DNA of 20,276 bases, taken from positions 1-20,276 of the forward strand of contig JACRCB010000007.1 of assembly GCA_016219165.1 (NCBI GenBank), in the 5' to 3' direction. The notes beneath the pieces are model-generated. The model was not told the origin of the DNA. It worked only from the letters and a program-made list of their open reading frames with translations, and made no database searches. A program made the translations under genes and the position numbers. This document shows, one piece after another, positions 1-7,345 of the stretch (the stretch's first letter is position 1; every line of letters begins with the position of its first letter). The stretch comes from Deltaproteobacteria bacterium. Its GTDB lineage: Bacteria > Desulfobacterota > GWC2-55-46 > DRQE01.

Positions 1-762
1 ACTGCACCCTGCTTCTCGGGCACAAACACCTCGCTTTAGACTGAACTCCTTTGCCCATCCCTCTTCGCCGAAGATTTCTACGCCGAGGCTGGAACCATTG
101 CCCCATATTTCAGCTACTATGCCCGAGGAATCGGCAAACCAACGTTCATCAGCAAGCCATTCGTTTGTAAACCATACCTTCTCCCATCTTGGCTCTGGCA
201 TCTCAATGTCCCAATCGTGTCTGTTTCCAAGTAAAACCTTTAATCCGTCCGGAGAGACCAGACTTCCGCTGTCGTCGCGCACAACAGCGAATTTCTGTCG
301 TGTGCCGGTGGCGATTTCGTAGCGGTAGAGGTCGTTCACAGACCCATGCCAGCCTGGTCCTTCATCAACTATATTCTCGGGAGTGCGTCCCTGCTTATCC
401 TTATATTCCCGCGCGCTATTCCAATCCGCATATAAGACCCATTTCCCGTCAGGTGTGCATCCTATGAGATGGTCGGTGTTTTTTGTGCTTACGGTTACCC
501 TATTCCCCTTCAGGTCAACCCACTCCATGCCGAATTTATCGCTGTTGATTAAAAGCGCGTCATTTCCGCACCATTCAATGACACCAAAAGGCAACCCCCC
601 TCCGATATCCTTCGCAACGAGTATCTCTTTTTCCCCTTCGATATTAACCTCACTCTTCAATGAGGCTGGTTTCCCGGCCACACAGCCGTAAAGGGAAAAA
701 GAGAAGACCACGAAAGAAAAAAACATCCTCGCAGCGATTTTATTTTTGTATATCGTTTTCAT
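1..762 (-). CDS. Putative lipoprotein with TolB/WD40-like propeller character, partial (3' end beyond left edge)
   Basis: An open frame of 254 codons runs without a stop from an ATG at 762 to the left edge, so the C-terminus is missing. Residues 1-26 look like a signal peptide: basic start (MKTIYKNKIAAR), hydrophobic core (MFFSFVVFSFSLYG) and a cysteine at 27 in the context LYGC. This resembles a lipobox, but Tyr at -2 is not canonical. The mature part has phrases typical of periplasmic beta-propeller repeats, such as CTPDGKWVLYAD and SLVSPDGLKVLLGN. A GGAG ribosome-binding site lies about 7 bases upstream of the ATG, and a good sigma70-type promoter is present at 809-837. The family and role are not recognised. 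A cell-envelope sensor or binding protein is only a guess. Confidence 0.8.
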   Translation of the reverse strand, partial: MKTIYKNKIAARMFFSFVVFSFSLYGCVAGKPASLKSEVNIEGEKEILVAKDIGGGLPFGVIEWCGNDALLINSDKFGMEWVDLKGNRVTVSTKNTDHLIGCTPDGKWVLYADWNSAREYKDKQGRTPENIVDEGPGWHGSVNDLYRYEIATGTRQKFAVVRDDSGSLVSPDGLKVLLGNRHDWDIEMPEPRWEKVWFTNEWLADERWFADSSGIVAEIWGNGSSLGVEIFGEEGWAKEFSLKRGVCAREAGCS

Positions 763-808
763 GCCCTGCTCCAGATTCCAACCTTGGGTTCCTTCCGGAC
801 CGGTTCAG

Positions 809-837
809 ATTATAGCAAGAGGGGGCTGAATAAACAA
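809..837 (-). promoter_or_regulatory. Sigma70-type promoter for the left-edge lipoprotein gene
   Basis: On the minus strand a TTGTTT -35 box (832-837) is separated by exactly 17 bases from a perfect TATAAT -10 box (809-814). Predicted transcription would begin near 802, leaving a leader of about 40 bases with a GGAG site before the ATG at 762. Spacing and box quality are good; activity is inferred. Confidence 0.6.
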
Positions 838-1206
838 TGCAGATACCCTATAGTGTGTTTTTTCTACCCCTATTTCTACACTTCAGCGTTTTTAAAGGAA
901 AAAGAGGTGGAAGTTATTCAATCCCTCTCTCAGGAAGACAAGTTGACTGGAGGCATCTGCTAACCAAAAAACTTGTGCTTTGGGATACGCGGGAATCCGC
1001 GCGCTCGGTATTAACCCGAAGATGCACCGAGAGTAAAGCTCAATGCCCCGAAGGTTCTCTTTGCAAAAGGAGCTGATGGAATATTTTTTTTCCCTTCACA
1101 TGTGTGGTATCTACGGGGCTGGTTTAAACATTCAGGGGCAGGCTTAATCAGGAGTCTTGCCCTGCAGGGTTGCCCTGCACATGCCTTGTCTAAATGGGAA
1201 AACACC
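838..1206. other. Intergenic stretch without a convincing gene; short hairpins and direct repeats
   Basis: These 369 bases separate the 3' end of uvrA from the promoter of the left-edge gene. Both strands have only short reading frames with no recognisable domain. Visible structures are a small hairpin CGCGG-GAAT-CCGCG near 988-1001, and a second one near 1160-1180 in which CCCTGCA repeats make a 7-bp stem (TGCAGGG-CAA-CCCTGCA on the minus strand). The second also contains two direct copies of GCAGGGCAA. Neither is followed by a T-run, so neither is a classical terminator. They resemble worn dispersed intergenic repeats. Confidence 0.5.
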
Positions 1207-4056
1207 CTAACCTCCCACCCCCACCGGATGAGCGCCCCTCAAGACCTCTTTCAAAAACTCCCCGGTATAAGAACCTTTTATTTCCGAGATCTCCTCAGGG
1301 GTGCCTTCCGCGATTATCTCTCCGCCATCCTCCCCTCCCTCGGGGCCGAGGTCTATTATGTAGTCCGCGAATTTTATCACATCGAGGTTGTGCTCTATTA
1401 TGACTATGGTGTTGCCTGCTTCGGACAGGCTCTTCAGGACGTCGAGGAGTTTCTGGATGTCCGCGAAGTGCAGGCCCGTCGTCGGCTCGTCGAGTATGTA
1501 GAGGGTTTTTCCCGTCGCCCTTTTAGAGAGTTCTTTTGCGAGTTTTATCCTCTGCGCCTCGCCTCCAGAGAGTGTCGTTGCGGGCTGCCCGAGCCTTATG
1601 TAGCCCATGCCCACGTCATGGAGTGTTTTTAATTTTTCTTTTACGGCCGGGATGTGCTCGAAGAACCTAAGGGCCTCTTCAACGGTCATGTCGAGGCATT
1701 CCGTGACGTTTTTCCCCTTATAGGGTATGTCGAGGGTCTCCCTGTTGTAGCGTTTTCCGTTGCACACGTCGCACCTTACGTAGACGTCCGGCAGGAAGTG
1801 CATCTCGACCTTTATCACCCCCTCTCCCATGCACGCCTCGCACCTTCCCCCCTTTACGTTGAAACTGAAACGTCCGGGGCCGTAACCCCTCATCCTCGCC
1901 GCGGGCAGGAGGCTGAAGAGTTCTCTTATGGGCGTGAATACCCCTGTGTAGGTTGCGGGGTTGCTCCTCGGGGTCCTCCCTATGGGGGACTGGTCTATGC
2001 CTATGACCTTGTCTATATAATCGAGCCCCCGGATGGACTCGCACCTCCCGGCCCTTTCGGTCGAGCCGTAAAGGCGCCTTGAGAGTTGCTTATGAAGGGT
2101 GTCCACGACGAGGGTCGATTTGCCGCTGCCTGAAACCCCTGTTACGCATGTCATAAGCCCTATGGGAATCTTTACGTTTATCCCTTTCAGGTTGTTAGCG
2201 GTAAGGCCGTATAACGACAGGTTTCTGCCGTCGGGTCTTTTCCTTTCGCCGGGCAAGGGGATGGATTTTTCTCCCGACAGGTATCTGCCGGTAACGGACG
2301 AGGGGTTGTTTGCTATCTCCCCGGCCTTTCCGGTGGCAACGACCCGTCCGCCCTCTTCCCCGGCGCCGGGGCCCATGTCCACTATAAAGTCCGCGTTCCT
2401 TATTGTCGCCTCGTCGTGCTCCACCACGATGACGCTGTTGCCCATGTCCCTTAGCCTCTTAAGCGCCGCGATAAGTTTTCTATTGTCTCTCTGGTGGAGC
2501 CCTATCGAGGGCTCATCGAGTATATAGAGGACACCCACGAGGCTTGAGCCTATCTGGGTTGCGAGCCTTATCCTCTGCCCCTCCCCGCCGGAAAGGGTGG
2601 AGGCCGGCCTGTCGAGGGTTATATAATCGAGCCCGACGTTGGAAAGGAAAGTCAGCCTTTCGGATACTTCCTTTGTTACCCTCCTCGAAATTTCCTCTTT
2701 TACCGGGTCGAGTTTGAGTTTCTTAAAGAATAAGGAGGCGTCTTTCACCGCCATCCTCGTGATGTCCCAGATGTTTTTCCCGTCTATCTTTATGAAGAGG
2801 GCCTCTTTTTTAAGCCTCGAACCGGCGCATCCGGGGCAGGGCTGCGTGTTCATGTATCTTTCGAACTCGCCCCGCGCATCAATGGACTCGGTTTCGCGGT
2901 AGCGCCTTTCGAGGTTCGTCAATACGCCTTCAAACGGCTGGCAAAAGGTGTATTTACTCTTCCCCCTCGCGTATTCAAAAACTATCTCCTCCTCGCCCGA
3001 ACCGTAGAAGATAACGTCTCTTAAGTTTTTCGGGAGTTTCTTGAAAGGAATGGCCGGGTCGAACTTATAGTGTTTTGCAAGCGAACCGATTATCTGCTCG
3101 AAACGCGAGGGGGCGCCTTTCGGGCCTTTTTTGCCCCACGGGAGTATCGCGCCGCCGGCGAGAGAGAGCGTTTTATCGGGCACGACGAGTTCGGGGTCGA
3201 AGTAGAATATATCCCCTATGCCGTTGCATCCGGCGCATGCGCCGTGCGGGCTGTTGAAGGAGAACATCGCGGGGGTTATCTCGGGGTAACTTATCCCGCA
3301 CACCGCGCAGGAGAGTTTTTCGTTGAAGAAAAACTTTTTTCCTCCCTCGACCTCCGCCTTTACAAGGCCGCCGGAGAGCCTCGCCGCCGCCTCAAAAGAA
3401 TCGGCAAGCCTCCCCGTTATCCCCTCTCTTGAGATGACGCGGTCCACGACCACGTCTATATGGTGTTTTTTCCTCTTGTCGAGCGCTATGCGCTCTTCGA
3501 GGCTCCTTAATGTTCCGTCCACCTTCGCCTTCGTGTATCCGTCTCTTAAAAGTTCCTCGAGTTCCTTTCTGTATTCCCCCTTCCTCCCCCTTACAACCGG
3601 GGAGAGGACGAGCAACTTGGCCCCCGCAGGGAGTTCCGCCACCCTGTCTACCATCTGTTGAATGGTCTGGTAGGCGATGGTCTTGCCGCACCTGTAGCAA
3701 TGGGGCGTGCCCACCCTTGCAAAGAGAAGCCTCAGATAATCGTAGACCTCCGTAACCGTGCCGACGGTTGAGCGGGGGTTTTTACTCGTCGTTTTCTGCT
3801 CTATGGCTATTGCCGGAGACAAACCCTCGATGCTCTCCACATCGGGTTTGTCCATCTGCTCCAGGAACTGGCGCGCGTAGGCCGAGAGGCTTTCGACATA
3901 GCGGCGCTGCCCCTCCGCATAGATGGTGTCGAATGCGAGGGAGGATTTGCCCGAGCCTGACACCCCGGTTATCACAACGAGCCTGTCCCTCGGGATTTCA
4001 AGGTCGAACCCCTTTAGGTTATGCTCCCTTGCGCCTTTTATGGTGATTTTTTCCAT
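1207..4056 (-). CDS. uvrA: UvrA, excinuclease ABC subunit A
   Basis: Damage-recognition ATPase of nucleotide excision repair; as a dimer it scans DNA and loads UvrB. Its 949 residues match the usual 940-960. The first ATPase half has Walker A GVSGSGKSS at about 31-39 and signature LSGGEGQR at 488-495. The second has Walker A GVSGSGKST at about 640-648 and signature LSGGEAQR at 829-836, with Walker B LDEPT near 855. Three zinc-binding pairs are complete: C120/C123 with C407/C410, C250/C253 with C274/C277, and C739/C742 with C762/C765. The start MEKITIKGAREHNL is the conserved family N-terminus, but no strong Shine-Dalgarno precedes it. It is the last gene of the minus-strand repair/envelope group, 129 bases after pdxA. 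Confidence 0.98.
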   Translation of the reverse strand: MEKITIKGAREHNLKGFDLEIPRDRLVVITGVSGSGKSSLAFDTIYAEGQRRYVESLSAYARQFLEQMDKPDVESIEGLSPAIAIEQKTTSKNPRSTVGTVTEVYDYLRLLFARVGTPHCYRCGKTIAYQTIQQMVDRVAELPAGAKLLVLSPVVRGRKGEYRKELEELLRDGYTKAKVDGTLRSLEERIALDKRKKHHIDVVVDRVISREGITGRLADSFEAAARLSGGLVKAEVEGGKKFFFNEKLSCAVCGISYPEITPAMFSFNSPHGACAGCNGIGDIFYFDPELVVPDKTLSLAGGAILPWGKKGPKGAPSRFEQIIGSLAKHYKFDPAIPFKKLPKNLRDVIFYGSGEEEIVFEYARGKSKYTFCQPFEGVLTNLERRYRETESIDARGEFERYMNTQPCPGCAGSRLKKEALFIKIDGKNIWDITRMAVKDASLFFKKLKLDPVKEEISRRVTKEVSERLTFLSNVGLDYITLDRPASTLSGGEGQRIRLATQIGSSLVGVLYILDEPSIGLHQRDNRKLIAALKRLRDMGNSVIVVEHDEATIRNADFIVDMGPGAGEEGGRVVATGKAGEIANNPSSVTGRYLSGEKSIPLPGERKRPDGRNLSLYGLTANNLKGINVKIPIGLMTCVTGVSGSGKSTLVVDTLHKQLSRRLYGSTERAGRCESIRGLDYIDKVIGIDQSPIGRTPRSNPATYTGVFTPIRELFSLLPAARMRGYGPGRFSFNVKGGRCEACMGEGVIKVEMHFLPDVYVRCDVCNGKRYNRETLDIPYKGKNVTECLDMTVEEALRFFEHIPAVKEKLKTLHDVGMGYIRLGQPATTLSGGEAQRIKLAKELSKRATGKTLYILDEPTTGLHFADIQKLLDVLKSLSEAGNTIVIIEHNLDVIKFADYIIDLGPEGGEDGGEIIAEGTPEEISEIKGSYTGEFLKEVLRGAHPVGVGG

Positions 4057-4097
4057 GGTTTTTTTAGGGGGTTTTTAAAGATAAAAAAATGTATATA

Positions 4098-4180
4098 CCC
4101 CTCACCCAATCCCTCTCCCAGACCCACGCTGACCCATGCTTCGCATAGGTTCCCCGCGCGGGTTCCCCGGAGAGGGGAAC
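4098..4180. repeat. Intergenic palindromic repeat between pdxA and uvrA
   Basis: The spacer holds CCCTCACCC and CCCTCTCCC blocks at 4098-4119. These are followed by two direct copies of GGTTCCCCG (near 4149 and 4161) and a perfect 7-bp hairpin, GTTCCCC (4162-4168), loop GGAGA, GGGGAAC (4174-4180). On the plus strand the hairpin is followed by TTTTT (4181-4185), so it resembles a plus-strand terminator, but no plus-strand gene leads into it. On the minus strand it folds in the 3' leader of pdxA with no T-run. The C-rich blocks look like a dispersed intergenic repeat. Confidence 0.55.
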
Positions 4181-4185
4181 TTTTT

Positions 4186-5142
4186 CTACGCTTTCCTTTT
4201 TGCCATCTCCGCCGCCATCTTAAGCGCCGCAATCATGCTTTTGGGGCTCGCAGCCCCCTTCCACGCTATATCGTACGCTGTCCCGTGGTCCACGGAGGTC
4301 CTTATTATGGGAAGCCCAAGGGTTACGTTCACCCCGTCCTCGAAGTGGAGGAGTTTAAGGGGGATAAGCCCCTGGTCGTGGTACATGCACACCACACAGT
4401 CGAATTCCTTCCTGTTTACGGCTCTGAAAAATGTGGTATCCGGCGGGAGCGGCCCCACGGCGTTCATGCCGGACAATCGCGCTTTCTTCACGGCGGGGGC
4501 TATGATTGCGTCCTCTTCCTCCCCAAAGAGTCCATTCTCTCCCGCATGGGGGTTCAGGCCGCAGACCGCAATCCTCGGCCTTTTCAACGCGAAGTATCTT
4601 TTAAAGGACTCATCCGTTATCTTTATCGTTTTAAAGATTTTTTCCGCTGTCAGAAGGCGCGGGACCTTTTTCATCGGCTCGTGTATTGTAACGAGCACCA
4701 CCTTGAGGGACCGGCCCCCGAGCATCATCCTGAAGTCTTTTGTCCCGGTAAGGTGGGCTATGAATTCCGTGTGCCCCGGGAATCCGAAGCCGGCCAGACT
4801 TGCCGCTTTTTTATTGATAGGCGCCGTTACCATGGCCGCGCAGTCTCCTTTTCCTGCCATGCAGACGGCCTCCTCGATGTATGCGACCATGGCATTGGCG
4901 CTCTCTCTGGCCGGTTGCCCGGGTTTCAGTCTCCGGGGGTCGAGGGAGGAGAGGTTTATGACGTCGCCCTTTTTTGGCGGAGGCAGTCTAAGCCTCTTTG
5001 CGATATGGCGGAGGAGCCCTTCGTCCCCCAAAACAACGGGCCTTAAGATGCGCCGTATCTTCGCGGAGGAAAGGGCCTTCAATACAATCTCGGGACCCAC
5101 GCCCACCGGGTCGCCCATCGTTATCGCTATCACCGGTTTCAT
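4186..5142 (-). CDS. pdxA: PdxA, 4-hydroxythreonine-4-phosphate dehydrogenase
   Basis: Cytoplasmic NAD-dependent enzyme of the DXP-dependent pyridoxal 5'-phosphate pathway. It oxidises 4-phosphohydroxy-L-threonine, and PdxJ uses the product. The 318 residues are normal for the family. The N-terminal MKPVIAITMGDPVGVGPEI is diagnostic. The divalent-metal histidines appear as H154 (VTIHEPM), H199 (LNPHAGE) and H255 (MYHDQG), and the substrate-binding segments VTAPINK (105-111) and GHTEF (123-127) are present. An AAGGA site 5 bases before the ATG supports the start. It follows the SurA-like gene by 131 bases, and a surA-pdxA pair is also found in enterobacteria. A strong palindrome at 5205-5234 lies in the spacer. 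Confidence 0.97.
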   Translation of the reverse strand: MKPVIAITMGDPVGVGPEIVLKALSSAKIRRILRPVVLGDEGLLRHIAKRLRLPPPKKGDVINLSSLDPRRLKPGQPARESANAMVAYIEEAVCMAGKGDCAAMVTAPINKKAASLAGFGFPGHTEFIAHLTGTKDFRMMLGGRSLKVVLVTIHEPMKKVPRLLTAEKIFKTIKITDESFKRYFALKRPRIAVCGLNPHAGENGLFGEEEDAIIAPAVKKARLSGMNAVGPLPPDTTFFRAVNRKEFDCVVCMYHDQGLIPLKLLHFEDGVNVTLGLPIIRTSVDHGTAYDIAWKGAASPKSMIAALKMAAEMAKRKA

Positions 5143-5204
5143 AAGATTCCTTGGTCCGCCGGAAAGGATTTTAATGGGAAATAAAAAGAAATTACCTTAC
5201 CATT

Positions 5205-5234
5205 AAGAACTCCGCCATAAATGGCGGAGTTCTT
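5205..5234. repeat. Perfect 14-bp palindrome between surA-like gene and pdxA
   Basis: The left arm AAGAACTCCGCCAT (5205-5218) pairs perfectly with ATGGCGGAGTTCTT (5221-5234) across an AA loop. No T-run follows on either strand, so it is not a standard terminator, although on the minus strand it lies downstream of the surA-like stop. Its half-sites CTCCGCCAT and GGCGGAGTTCTTCA recur around 15890-15936, so it seems to be one copy of a dispersed repeat. A second small hairpin, ACTTTTT-AC-AAAAAGT, lies at 5253-5268. Confidence 0.75.
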
Positions 5235-5273
5235 CAACGGCGGGGTCGAGAAACTTTTTACAAAAAGTCTCCC

Positions 5274-6236
5274 TCAGAGCCGGATATCTATATGGGAAAT
5301 TCTTTTCATCTCGGTAATCCAGAGTTTGTATCTTTCCTCGACGGTTTTCTGGTAGATGGTGTTCTTTATCGCATCCCGGACTTTTTCAAGCGGGGCGGCT
5401 TTGCCCTCCACGCCGTCCAGTAGTTGTATCATGTATATGCCTTCCGGCGCGGTAATCGGAGGGCTTATCTCCCCCTTCTTAAGCGTTTTTGCGGCCTCTT
5501 CCAGTTGCGCGGAGACCTCCCCGCTTTTTACATAACCGATATCCCCGCCGTTTTGAATGTCCGGCCCCTCGGAATATTCCTTTATGAGTTCGGCAAAGTC
5601 TCTTCCCCTTTTAATCTCCTCCTCCAGCGCCGCAAGGCGTGTTTTCTGCAACTCTCCTTCCGCCGCCGGCAGAAGCAGCACCCTCAAGTTGTATGAGGGC
5701 GGAGTGAAGAACTGTTCCATATTCTGTCTGTAATATTCCTCTACGTCCTCGTCCCGGACGGATACCCTCGAGCGGAACTGCTGGTTTGCGAATTTGACCC
5801 GCCTGATGTCCTCTTTTAGCTGGTCCCGGTATTGCGCGTAGGTGAGGCCGCTCTGGGCGAGCGCCGTAAGGAGGGTTTGCTGCGTTATATTGTTCTGTTT
5901 CTTTATGTCTTCAACCGCATTGTCGATCTCGCGTTCGCTCACCTCTATCCCGGCCCTTTCGGCGGACTGCTTCATGAGCATCTTCTCTACGAGGTTGTCG
6001 AGGACTTTACTCCTTGTCTCCACGGCATTGCCCGCCTTGGGAGGTTCTCCGCCCTTAAGCCCTCCCAGAAAAACGGCGGTTTCCGCGTTCAGTTCCGAAA
6101 GGGTTATTATGCCGTCGTTCACAACAGCGACAACCCTGTCTACAATCTCCGGATATGCCGGGGGCACGGCGTATGCCGCAAGGAAAATAAATGCAAGGAA
6201 CGAAATGAAAGGTCTGAACAGGTAAGTTATCTTCAC
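5274..6236 (-). CDS. surA: SurA-like periplasmic chaperone / parvulin peptidyl-prolyl isomerase
   Basis: Predicted periplasmic chaperone that helps outer-membrane proteins fold. Residues 1-29 form a Sec signal peptide (KITYLFRPF, hydrophobic core, then AYPE). The SurA N-terminal chaperone domain follows at about 30-170, opening with the typical IVDRVVAVVNDGIITLSEL. One parvulin domain lies at about 183-275, with the conserved FAELIKEYSEG and GGDIGY segments. E. coli SurA has two parvulin domains and about 428 residues, so this is a short one-domain form (320 residues). The start is GTG at 6236, preceded by GAGGG at 6 bases, and overlaps the upstream parvulin gene by 4 bases (GTGA), which implies translational coupling. 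The gene symbol is by domain analogy. Confidence 0.85.
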   Translation of the reverse strand: MKITYLFRPFISFLAFIFLAAYAVPPAYPEIVDRVVAVVNDGIITLSELNAETAVFLGGLKGGEPPKAGNAVETRSKVLDNLVEKMLMKQSAERAGIEVSEREIDNAVEDIKKQNNITQQTLLTALAQSGLTYAQYRDQLKEDIRRVKFANQQFRSRVSVRDEDVEEYYRQNMEQFFTPPSYNLRVLLLPAAEGELQKTRLAALEEEIKRGRDFAELIKEYSEGPDIQNGGDIGYVKSGEVSAQLEEAAKTLKKGEISPPITAPEGIYMIQLLDGVEGKAAPLEKVRDAIKNTIYQKTVEERYKLWITEMKRISHIDIRL

Positions 6237-7234
6237 ATCAATCCCTCACTCACATCTATCTTTGAATTTTTCTTAAGTGTCAGCACCCAGAGTCTGTACT
6301 CTTTTTCGGCCTTTTCCCTGAAGAGCGTTTCATCTATGTCGCCCTGTACCGCTTTGAAGGAGAGGGTCTTCTGTTTTTTCCTTTCCTCCACCTTGAAGAT
6401 ATGATACCCGTAAGGCGTTTTTACTATCGTGCTTATCTTGCCAGCGGCCAGGGTGAACACGACGTCGAATTCAGGCGGCATTTCGCCGGGGCTGAAAAAT
6501 CCGAGGTCCCCGCCCTCTTTCGCCTCTGGGCCTATGGATACCCTTTTTGCCACATCCTCGAACCTCTCTTTTTCGAGCATCCTTTTCGCCTCTTTCGCCT
6601 TCTCTTCGGTCCCGACCACAATCATCCGGGCATGGACCTGCTCCGCCACGGAGTATTGGGGAATATTTTTCTCGTAATACTCCCTCGCCTCTTTTTCGGT
6701 TACCTCGATACGCGGGTTTATGGCGGTTTCTACGGCCTTTTTTACGAGGAGCCTGTTTTCTATCTCCTTTCTCCAGTTCTCGGTTGTAGCATACCTTTCG
6801 AGTATCGCGGCCCTCATTTCCGGGGTTTCGAGGTTCTGGCCCATGTTCTTTATTTCGTCCTCGAGTTCTTCTCTGCTTACCTTAAGCCCGATTTTCACGG
6901 CCTCACCGAGGATGACTTTCTCCTCTACGAGCTGGTTTATCAGGCTTTTTTTCAACTCGGCTAATTCCTCGGGCGCAATATTCTCCCCGGAAAGGAGTTC
7001 CTTGAGCGCCCGGTCATACTCGCCGTAGGTTATGGTGGAACCGTTGATTCTCGCTATGACCTTTGAGGGGTCTGTTTTCCTTGAGCAGGACGCAATGGTT
7101 AAAAGGAGCAATAAAAACGCAACGCCCCGGAGAAGCCTTTTTTGTACAAAGGGTTTTCCGGCCGGACGAGAAGAACTTTCCTCCCATGCCGGAAGCATTG
7201 TCTGAAGGTTTTTTGAAAGGATTGTCCTATCCAT
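6233..7234 (-). CDS. Parvulin-type peptidyl-prolyl isomerase, lipoprotein (SurA/PrsA-like)
   Basis: Second chaperone/isomerase of the pair, probably lipid-anchored in the periplasm. From the ATG at 7234 it has 333 residues. A hydrophobic segment at about 35-47 leads to the lipobox IASC with C50. A SurA N-terminal-like domain follows at about 55-195 (KVIARINGSTITYGEYDRAL), then a parvulin domain at about 198-285 with FEDVAKRVS, GGDLGFF and YGYHIFKVEE. The ATG is chosen over the TTG one codon upstream because AAGGG lies 6 bases before it. About 33 residues before the hydrophobic core is unusually long for a lipoprotein signal, so a downstream start is possible, but no better one is visible. The stop overlaps the next gene's GTG. 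Confidence 0.82.
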   Translation of the reverse strand: MDRTILSKNLQTMLPAWEESSSRPAGKPFVQKRLLRGVAFLLLLLTIASCSRKTDPSKVIARINGSTITYGEYDRALKELLSGENIAPEELAELKKSLINQLVEEKVILGEAVKIGLKVSREELEDEIKNMGQNLETPEMRAAILERYATTENWRKEIENRLLVKKAVETAINPRIEVTEKEAREYYEKNIPQYSVAEQVHARMIVVGTEEKAKEAKRMLEKERFEDVAKRVSIGPEAKEGGDLGFFSPGEMPPEFDVVFTLAAGKISTIVKTPYGYHIFKVEERKKQKTLSFKAVQGDIDETLFREKAEKEYRLWVLTLKKNSKIDVSEGLM

Positions 7235-7345
7235 CAAATTCCCTTTTCCGGGAACATTTCCGCAAGAAGTATTCCTCTAACCTCTCCCAAAGGATTTCAA
7301 ATGACGGCGCCTCAAAGTTTTTGGAAGCGCGATAATCTTAAAATT

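Noticed and set aside
841..1076. Plus-strand frames in the 838-1206 spacer, one ending in a plausible-looking peptide (VEVIQSLSQEDKLTGGIC)
   Set aside because: No start with a ribosome site, no domain, and the frames are short; at best a gene relic that cannot be supported.
1155..1185. Rho-independent terminator for uvrA
   Set aside because: The TGCAGGG-CAA-CCCTGCA hairpin lies in the right place but no T-run follows on the minus strand.
1011..1205. 64-codon minus-strand frame after uvrA
   Set aside because: Runs through the hairpin/direct-repeat region and has no recognisable family or ribosome site.
1102..1632. Long plus-strand frames opposite uvrA, and similar ones opposite mfd and pdxA
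   Set aside because: They mirror confidently identified genes on the other strand; their length follows from the codon bias of the real gene.
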